From Promethearchaeota archaeon (GTDB lineage Archaea > Asgardarchaeota > Lokiarchaeia > Sigynarchaeales > SOKP01): a stretch of DNA of 20,594 nucleotides. A program made the translations under genes and the position numbers. The stretch covers positions 1 to 20,594 of the forward strand of contig JAUXAJ010000053.1 of assembly GCA_030620005.1 (NCBI GenBank), read 5' to 3'. Below are positions 14,595 to 20,594 of the stretch, in pieces. Position 1 is the first letter of the stretch. Each line of letters opens with the position of its first letter. The notes below the pieces were generated by a model, which saw only the letters and a list, made by a program, of their open reading frames with translations, had not been told where the DNA came from and ran no database searches.

Positions 14595-15011
14595 TGTTCT
14601 AAAAAATTGTTCAAATCTCTTTTTTCTTGGAATGATAAAATATCGTTTCGTACTTTTTTACTAAGTTACATTATATTTCTATCTTTTCTTTTTAAACAAA
14701 AATGCATGGATAAAAATTAAAACATTTTAAAGAAAATTTTTAGCGCATTTGCCCCTAATTTCTCAAGGAGGAATCGAGCAAAAAATGACTCAAATCAAAT
14801 TAATCAAGTGCAAATAAACGGGTAATTCTGATACAACACCATGTTTTGTATTCAATACATTCTCACATAAATTCATCAAAATAAAAAATAAAAGAAAATC
14901 TTTAAAATATCGTATCTAAAATTACCCAGAACTGAGCTATGGCTCAGAACGTAGACCTAAATATATCCATAAATTTAAATCTGTGTTTTATCTATAATAT
15001 CTTAGAATAAA
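14595..15011. other. Intergenic region left of the LRR gene
   Basis: AT-rich. It contains a perfect AAGGAGG at 14765-14771, followed by a ten-codon frame from ATG 14785 to TAA, too short to call a gene, and the left 73-bp direct repeat (14898-14970). Nothing else recognised. Confidence 0.5.
14898..14970. repeat. Left copy (A) of a 73-bp direct repeat carrying a permease 3' end
   Basis: Aligns without gaps to 16603-16675 with 9 mismatches (about 88% identity). On the minus strand it encodes MDIFRSTF and a TGA stop, identical in protein to the end of the permease at 16649, while upstream codons do not resemble the permease. It includes the palindrome CTGAGC-TATG-GCTCAG (14932-14947). Confidence 0.9.
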
Positions 15012-16181
15012 ATGGACGAACGAGAATTTCAAATTAATGAATACTTAAAATTGAAGTTAGAGGGAAAAAATACTGTAATATATGTCGGAGGAAAACGGTT
15101 TAGGCAATGTAAGTATTTGTTAATAGATGAGATAAAAGGAGAAGACATTTCAGATTATCAAAATCAAGCGGAACTATTGATCGAAGAGATGCAGCATGCT
15201 TCCATCGATGAAAAAGCAAAGCAATATAGTAAGGTCTTAGAAGCCAATAAAGAGAAAATAAGCTACTTACATATTTTGCCAAGCGAAGAATTTTGGGCTC
15301 ATTGTTCTAATCTAGAAGTCTGGGCAGAAAATGAATATGATACGTGCCTTTTGCATTCTAATTTATCATTCCCTCTTTTAAAAAAATTATCTGATCTAGG
15401 CGATAAAATAGCGAAAATTAGATTAAAAGAAGAGATTTGTAAAAGATATAAAAATGGAGCATGGAGACTTCAACACTACCTAATTCATGAGGGATACATC
15501 TCTACATTAAATCAAGAGGAACTGATAAACGGTGTTCTTAATGTAGAAGATGCTTTAGTGATAACAAAAATTTCAGAAATTACAAACATGAATTATTCTG
15601 TAATTACTGATTTTGATAGTCTACGAGAAGATAGAAAGAAAGGATATTATTATTTCACAGTTAGAAATGGCTTTATCTTAGACCTTGAAATAGTATTAAA
15701 TTCCAAAATTAATTATATTCCAAAAATACTAACTAAACTCAAAAAATTGCAAATGTTATTTGTTTATATTGAATCGATAACGAATAAACTAATAGAATTT
15801 AAACCTATTTTAAACTCGTTGGTTAGATTAGAAATTTTTACCAATGAAAGTGTCATTCTTCATGACGAATTCGATAAATTTCCAAATTTATTTTATCTCA
15901 GTATTCAATCATCTAGATATGGACATGAAATAATTTCTTTTGTCGCCCCTCCAAAAACTCTTGGAAGTCTGGAAAAACTACAATTTTTAACACTTAGTGA
16001 TGTGGACTTGAAAAAATTACCCGATACCATCGGCAATCTAAAAATACTAAAAAACCTTTATTTAAGTTCTCCTACCATTGAAAAATTACCAAATTCAATA
16101 TATAGCCTCCAAAAACTTGAAACTCTGACTATAGATAGCCGTAATTTTGACCTAACACTATTAAAAAAAAAAATGGTTTAA
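15012..16181 (+). CDS. Lokiarchaeal-type leucine-rich-repeat protein
   Basis: A 389-residue protein without signal peptide or membrane segment, so probably cytosolic. Residues 1-170 carry the N-terminal region I recognise from the expanded lokiarchaeal LRR family: QINEYLKLKLEG (7-18), GGKRFRQCKYLLID (26-39), EFWAHCSNLEVWAE (93-106), YDTCLLHSNLSFPLLKKL (109-126) and an IRLKEEICKRY segment (140-150). From about 220 to 385 there are irregular leucine-rich repeats, the clearest being LEKLQFLTLSDVDLKKLP, then LKILKNLYLSSPTIEKLP. Such repeats form protein-binding surfaces; the partner is unknown. The gene lies within a 1.6-kb segment bounded by 73-bp direct repeats, which suggests acquisition or duplication as a cassette. 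Confidence 0.85.
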   Translation: MDEREFQINEYLKLKLEGKNTVIYVGGKRFRQCKYLLIDEIKGEDISDYQNQAELLIEEMQHASIDEKAKQYSKVLEANKEKISYLHILPSEEFWAHCSNLEVWAENEYDTCLLHSNLSFPLLKKLSDLGDKIAKIRLKEEICKRYKNGAWRLQHYLIHEGYISTLNQEELINGVLNVEDALVITKISEITNMNYSVITDFDSLREDRKKGYYYFTVRNGFILDLEIVLNSKINYIPKILTKLKKLQMLFVYIESITNKLIEFKPILNSLVRLEIFTNESVILHDEFDKFPNLFYLSIQSSRYGHEIISFVAPPKTLGSLEKLQFLTLSDVDLKKLPDTIGNLKILKNLYLSSPTIEKLPNSIYSLQKLETLTIDSRNFDLTLLKKKMV

Positions 16182-16324
16182 AAAAATAAAATATCTAAGT
16201 TTATAATTAATAAAGAACTAATATAGGACTAACTTGAGCGAAAGTAGTTTAGTAAAGATATGAATGATGGGGCAAATATTTAATTGGTAATCCCTCGTCT
16301 TCATAAATGATCTTATAATACCAA

Positions 16325-16602
16325 TTATCCATCTAATCCAGCTGCTCTATATAAATTATCAAAACGTCTTCCTAAATAAACATCAAATTCCCGAACACTC
16401 TTAACAGAAATATCAAAAGTATCTTCAATTAACCTATAAATATCGTAAGTCAATTCGTATCTTAGAGAAACTGCCTTTAAATAATCTTTAAATGCATAAT
16501 AACCTAAATCTGATTTAATTTGTCTTAACCTAAAGTCAAAATGTTTCAAAGTACGAAGATTCGGATTCGTTATTATTGCCAGAATTTTACTTGTATTACC
16601 CC
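16325..16602 (-). pseudogene. Probable 5'-truncated gene fragment, unrecognised
   Basis: The frame ends in TAA at 16325 and stays open rightwards to 16606, where a TAA appears inside the right direct repeat, which begins at 16603. The only usable start is a TTG at 16549 (74 residues) without a ribosome site. The visible protein is charged and helical (SDLGYYAFKDYLKAVSLRY, then YDIYRLIEDTFD) and ends LGRRFDNLYRAAGLDG; I do not recognise it. Open coding right up to the repeat edge suggests that a longer gene lost its start when the repeat junction formed. A small functional protein from the TTG cannot be excluded. Confidence 0.45.
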
Positions 16603-16675
16603 ATATTTAAAATATCGTTTCTAAAATTACCCCGAACTGAGCAATGGCTCAGAATGTTGAGCGAAAAATATCCAT
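16603..16675. repeat. Right copy (B) of the 73-bp direct repeat, overlapping the permease stop
   Basis: Contains the last codons and TGA of the intact permease gene and about 46 bp beyond. The stop codon lies inside the palindrome CTGAGC-AATG-GCTCAG (16637-16652), which could form a transcript-end hairpin. All base differences from copy A within the eight shared codons are synonymous. Confidence 0.9.
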
Positions 16676-19621
16676 TATACTTTGTCTAGACAGTTTTATC
16701 AAGATGAAGTACATTGCTAAGATACCAATAGAGATTGAGAGAATGAAAACTCTAAGTAGTGTTTCTATATTTATCGCAAAAACTACTGGCATTTCCGTTA
16801 AAAGGCTTATATTGGTTTCCATTAAATAAGCAGAATAAGCCCCTATAACCGTCCCCATCATTCCTGCTGAGAGCATTATAATCATGCTCTCTATAAGGAA
16901 CATGTTCCTGATGTTGCGTGTCCTCATGCCCATAGAACGTAGGATGCCTATTTCGAACTTTCTTTCTATGAAGACGGCATACATGGAGCTTATCAAGCCA
17001 AATATGCATATCATTACTGTAAACATTAATATGAATTCAAGAAGCGCGCTTTGTCTATCGTTCATTTCATCAATAAAAATTACTTTTGAAGCTGCGTCAT
17101 CAATTATAAAACTCTTGGCGCTATACCTTGCACGAATTTCGTCTTTAGTGTTTTCTATGTTTTCTTTGGAAGTGTCAACCAAATTTATGAAAATTTTATC
17201 AACAACCATTTCAGGCCTTCCTATGTTCTCGATGCCCATCAGTCGCAAATAATTTTCTTGAGAAACCATTACACCCCCTCCAGAAGCGGAAAATTCGTTG
17301 CTACGAAAATTAAAAAAGCCAGGGATCCCTCCTGAAATTCCAACAACCTTGAATATCGTAATATTGCCAGGGTCATTGTCAACTCTTGGGTTGTAAAATG
17401 TTAATCGAATTTCTTCTCCGACATCTTGAATCCCTAGCACACTTGCTATGGATTTTGCAATAATGCAGGTGTTATTGTGCTTGAACATTTCTGTAAACGA
17501 GTAATTAAAACTACTTCCTGGACTATTCCAAATTATCAAATCTTCGTCTACTAAATTAACGAAATCTATTCCCACGCCAATAAACCCTGCGTTTAGATCG
17601 TCGTGATTTGGAATATCCGCTATTCTCGTTGCGTATTTAGTTTGCATTTGTGATGCAAAATACTGAAACAAACCTGTTATTTGCTGTTCGGAAGCATCGT
17701 CGTCGTCAAATCCAATTCCCTCTTCGCTAGCACCAAATAGTACGGATATTATTGCCGTAAAATCAAGTGCATTGGAATGAGTTGTACCTATTTCGTCTAT
17801 TCCTGGAAATTCTGCTTCTAATTCTTCTACCATTTCTAGATCTACCGTATTTTTTCCGGGATCTCCTCCTTGGTTTATTATTACTAAATCTGCTCCATAT
17901 TGAAATCTCAAGTTTAACGACATGTTTTCCGAATTCATCTGAGAATACGTGGTTACAAAAAATATGAACGAAAAGGATATTGCGAACATTACAACCGTGC
18001 TCGTGTTTCTCCTTCTATATCTTTTTAACGAAATGCTAATAATATTATTATATTTCTTTATTGTTGGTGAAATAATTCCCAAGAGTATGGATTGTATTAA
18101 CGGAACGATACCTACAGAAGCAAACACCAACCCTATTAAAATCGCAGACAGTAAAGCGATAAATAATCCTGCTATTAGCATTATGTCTCCAGTTATAAGA
18201 ACGTTAGGTAAGGCAATAAAAATTATCATTCCTATTGTAGCTACAGAACTCCCTACAAGAAAGCTTTTAGTGTTAACGCTCCCTTCTTTCTTAACTTCCC
18301 ATCCTTCTTCCTTTGTGTGGAAAGGAGTAATTGATTTTATCAAGTCAATTCTCGCGGTTCGAATAGCAGGCAATAAGGCAATTACTAAAGATACGAGAGT
18401 TCCAGTTAAAAACGATAAAATGATTGTTGGAAGCTTAATAAGAAAATCTATTTTCGCAAAATCTAGTTCAAACATCGTAAAAAAGCTACTAGCAATAGGT
18501 GGAGTAATAAATATGCTCGTAATTATTCCTATTAATGAGCCTAAAAGACCCATTAAGAATCCTTCGAAAAGCACTACTTTAATTGGAAAGTCTTTTCTCC
18601 CTCCAACAACGCGCATTATTCCGAATTCTCTCATTCTTTCCTCTGCTGATGTAGAAAGTATGGAATTTATCAATATTCCTGTAATTAATATTGAAAGTAT
18701 CATGACAAACCAAAATAAGATCGTCGATCCCATTAAAGTAAAATCTCCACTGCTTAATTCATCCAGCTTTGGTAGTGTTACCGTGTATTCGTTAATATCC
18801 AACCTTTCTTGTATACTCGTGCTAATTTGTCTTAACTTTCTAGAAGTTTCATCCATGTTGCTAGAATCGTAAACTAGTTCGGGATTTTCAATCGTGCCAA
18901 AAATAAAATTAATTTCTCCTTCTCGATTCAAGAAACTCTGTGCTTGTTTTAAATTAACTATAATCATTGTTTTCTCGAATTCTAAAAACTTCAAGTCCTG
19001 TTTACAAACTTCTACTACGGTCACATCTAATGTATGTTGCTGATATTCTAAATGAATTATATCGCCCTTGGTAACGTTAAGTAGTTCCACAACATTCCAT
19101 AAAATCACGCATTCACCGTTTTTAGGCTCATCATCGTAGATCTCACCAGTTTCTTCGCCATTCTCATCCACGATCACCAAGTCCCCCATATGTCCATTTT
19201 CAACTTCTGCATTGAAATCTAAACCGTAAAGTTGTAAACTACCCGAAGCGTTCGTGTTATCCGATGATGTCCTTACAAGATTCATTATTCGAGGAAAGAA
19301 TTGGTCCACGCCGGTAATGTTATTCAGTTTTTCATCTATAATGTCTTCATCAAAAAACGGATCAAACGTTAAATCTGTCTGGATGACTTTTGATATCATG
19401 ATATCCGACGAGCCAGTGGTATTAGTAACAAGCTGAATATAGTTGTAATTAATCGTATCGTTTACCATTCCGATACTAGTCATCAGAGCTATACTTATGG
19501 CAATTCCTCCAATACCAAAAAAGAATTTTGCCTTATCGCGTTTCATGTCAAGCCAAGAAAGCTTGATAAATTGCAAGTTTATTTTTATTCTAAGCCGATA
19601 AAAAAATTCTCTCAAATTCAT
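16649..19621 (-). CDS. Large FtsX/MacB-type ABC transporter permease
   Basis: A 990-residue membrane protein made of two FtsX-like permease units. Membrane segments are seen at about 33-51, 300-322, 352-373, 398-420, 455-475, 480-512, 542-560, 864-888, 912-936 and 955-975. Large extracellular MacB-type domains fill 55-295 and 565-855. The cytosolic turn SAEERMREFGIMRVVGGRK (325-343) and its second copy ERKFEIGILRSMGMR (about 889-903) are the coupling elements expected to contact an ABC ATPase. No ATPase gene is in the window; it may lie beyond the right end. Mechanotransmission or export of lipids/proteins are typical roles; the substrate is unknown. The gene begins 43 nt after the preceding surface-protein gene, so they are probably cotranscribed. 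Its 3' end is partly duplicated at 14898-14970. Confidence 0.92.
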   Translation of the reverse strand: MNLREFFYRLRIKINLQFIKLSWLDMKRDKAKFFFGIGGIAISIALMTSIGMVNDTINYNYIQLVTNTTGSSDIMISKVIQTDLTFDPFFDEDIIDEKLNNITGVDQFFPRIMNLVRTSSDNTNASGSLQLYGLDFNAEVENGHMGDLVIVDENGEETGEIYDDEPKNGECVILWNVVELLNVTKGDIIHLEYQQHTLDVTVVEVCKQDLKFLEFEKTMIIVNLKQAQSFLNREGEINFIFGTIENPELVYDSSNMDETSRKLRQISTSIQERLDINEYTVTLPKLDELSSGDFTLMGSTILFWFVMILSILITGILINSILSTSAEERMREFGIMRVVGGRKDFPIKVVLFEGFLMGLLGSLIGIITSIFITPPIASSFFTMFELDFAKIDFLIKLPTIILSFLTGTLVSLVIALLPAIRTARIDLIKSITPFHTKEEGWEVKKEGSVNTKSFLVGSSVATIGMIIFIALPNVLITGDIMLIAGLFIALLSAILIGLVFASVGIVPLIQSILLGIISPTIKKYNNIISISLKRYRRRNTSTVVMFAISFSFIFFVTTYSQMNSENMSLNLRFQYGADLVIINQGGDPGKNTVDLEMVEELEAEFPGIDEIGTTHSNALDFTAIISVLFGASEEGIGFDDDDASEQQITGLFQYFASQMQTKYATRIADIPNHDDLNAGFIGVGIDFVNLVDEDLIIWNSPGSSFNYSFTEMFKHNNTCIIAKSIASVLGIQDVGEEIRLTFYNPRVDNDPGNITIFKVVGISGGIPGFFNFRSNEFSASGGGVMVSQENYLRLMGIENIGRPEMVVDKIFINLVDTSKENIENTKDEIRARYSAKSFIIDDAASKVIFIDEMNDRQSALLEFILMFTVMICIFGLISSMYAVFIERKFEIGILRSMGMRTRNIRNMFLIESMIIMLSAGMMGTVIGAYSAYLMETNISLLTEMPVVFAINIETLLRVFILSISIGILAMYFILIKLSRQSIMDIFRSTF

Positions 19622-19664
19622 GAAATATTCAAACCCTTATCTTTTAATTATAAATCTAAAATGG

Positions 19665-20594
19665 TCATTTTTTTTTGTTTTTTTCAAATTTTCTTAAATA
19701 TATTCCATCTCGAGCAAGAATCTCTTGAATATCTTCCTTTTCTTGCCTTACGAGTCTTACGCCGTCGCATTTTTTACAAAATTTCTGTCCTTCCTCAGAA
19801 GATTTAAAATACCACTTTCCACAATTCATGCAATTTAAAGCGATGAATAATTGATCTTTTTCGCAAATAGGACACATGATGTCAAAATGATCTGCGGAAA
19901 ACCAAGATCTACAAAACTTACAGTAAACAGTCAGCGGTCTATTCAATTCTTCTTCGGTTGATATTAATTCTATTCTTTTAATTACTTGGTCCTTATCTAT
20001 ACTCTTGATTCTAACTCTTTCAGCGTTGAGATTTCTCATTTTATCCACCCACAACTTTCCTTTCTTCTCAGTCAATACCACCATGGTTACACCGATAATT
20101 ACAGACACTACAATAAAAATTATCCACGGAGCCCATTTTTCCCAATTTATTAAATAGTTATTTACAGTTATAGTTATTGATTCTTCTGCTCGATTTCCCT
20201 CTTTATCGAAGGCCACAATTCTTACCACGTATATTCCATCGCTGTAGGATGTTGTATTCCAAATAAACGTTAAAGTTCCATTCTTAACATCAAAATTAAA
20301 AAATCTATTTTCTATTCCCTCGGTATTGATATAAATTTTAAGACGTGAAACATCTAATTCATTATCGTCTAATATTATTGCTTCTATCGAAATTGTCGAA
20401 TTAACAGACGTTTGGTTTAATGGATTTTTAATTTCTATAGTAGGAGCAATAAAATCTGACGCTTTATCGTAGCCAATGTATATGTCATTTAATAGCCACC
20501 CATAACCCGTCCCTTCAACGTTATCGTTTGAATCCAGAGTGAACATGACCATGACAACTTCGGTCCAATACGACGAAATATCAATTTTTTCTGA
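19665..20594 (-). CDS. Membrane-anchored surface protein with Ig-like domain and cytosolic zinc ribbons (5' end outside window)
   Basis: The frame stays open to the window edge, 14 codons before the first internal ATG (20552), and these codons read as part of a beta-strand (SSYWTEVVMVMF), so the gene continues outside. Visible residues 1-309: an extracellular beta-rich domain, an Ig/cadherin-like domain at about 50-145 (APTIEIKNP, DGIYVVRIVAFDKEGN), a membrane helix at about 154-175, a charged linker, then two cytosolic zinc ribbons with CKFC and CPIC, and CMNC and CKKC. The orientation outside-Ig, membrane, inside-zinc suggests a receptor or an accessory subunit of the adjoining permease 43 nt downstream. 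I cannot name the family. Confidence 0.75.
   Translation of the reverse strand, partial: SEKIDISSYWTEVVMVMFTLDSNDNVEGTGYGWLLNDIYIGYDKASDFIAPTIEIKNPLNQTSVNSTISIEAIILDDNELDVSRLKIYINTEGIENRFFNFDVKNGTLTFIWNTTSYSDGIYVVRIVAFDKEGNRAEESITITVNNYLINWEKWAPWIIFIVVSVIIGVTMVVLTEKKGKLWVDKMRNLNAERVRIKSIDKDQVIKRIELISTEEELNRPLTVYCKFCRSWFSADHFDIMCPICEKDQLFIALNCMNCGKWYFKSSEEGQKFCKKCDGVRLVRQEKEDIQEILARDGIYLRKFEKNKKK

Noticed and set aside
14785..14817. Ten-codon frame after a perfect AAGGAGG
   Set aside because: Too short to call, and spacing to the ATG is long; possibly a remnant of a lost gene start.
17949..18872. 307-codon plus-strand frame opposite the permease
   Set aside because: It is the antisense of hydrophobic permease codons, with no domain or ribosome site; a shadow frame.
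1..20594. CRISPR array, tRNA genes or transposase genes
   Set aside because: No regularly spaced repeats, no T-arm/acceptor patterns and no transposase or integrase motifs were found on either strand by eye.

Overview
The window is AT-rich archaeal DNA, most likely from an Asgard archaeon of the Lokiarchaeota type. The supporting signs are a leucine-rich-repeat protein with the N-terminal region typical of the large lokiarchaeal LRR family, a ubiquitin-type E1 next to an Rpn11/CSN5-like JAMM protease and a longin-domain GTPase, archaeal/eukaryotic ribosomal proteins eS1 and uS15, a histone-fold protein, and a zinc-ribbon-tailed surface protein. Several promoters look leaderless with TATA boxes 25-30 nt upstream. 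No tRNA or rRNA could be recognised.

Layout, left to right. (1) 170-2576, minus strand: longin-GTPase, JAMM protease, E1-like enzyme. This looks like part of a ubiquitin-like modification system combined with a trafficking-type GTPase; ubiquitin and E2 are not in the window. (2) 2716-5697: a nickel locus. larC (minus) diverges from an alkaline-phosphatase-superfamily-like gene and a nikR gene (plus). The larC upstream region has an inverted repeat with NikR-operator geometry, and the NikR protein carries an unusual His/Asp repeat insert. (3) 5698-6697: about 1 kb without a convincing protein gene but with several hairpins, a possible ~200-nt RNA gene, and a 13-bp inverted repeat followed by a T-run. 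(4) 6698-6901: short histone-fold protein. (5) 7356-8745: a truncated glycoside-hydrolase-2-like fragment, then a GHMP sugar kinase complete except for one in-frame TAG after codon 22. (6) 8892-11833: rubrerythrin, then on the minus strand a sirtuin followed by a B12-binding radical SAM protein. (7) 11997-14082: rps15-rps3ae (minus) diverging from a HAM1-type XTP/dITP diphosphatase, an informational-gene arrangement common in archaea. (8) 14307-14594: small RING-like zinc protein. (9) 14898-16675: a lokiarchaeal LRR gene and a truncated ORF between two 73-bp direct repeats, each repeat encoding the last eight residues and stop codon of the neighbouring permease. (10) 16649-20594, minus strand: a large FtsX/MacB-type permease preceded by the 3' part of a membrane-anchored surface protein that runs off the window.

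The most notable items are the longin-GTPase/JAMM/E1 cluster, the nickel locus with its operator-like palindrome and His-rich NikR, the LRR cassette bounded by copies of a gene 3' end, the amber-interrupted kinase, and the unidentified structured RNA region.
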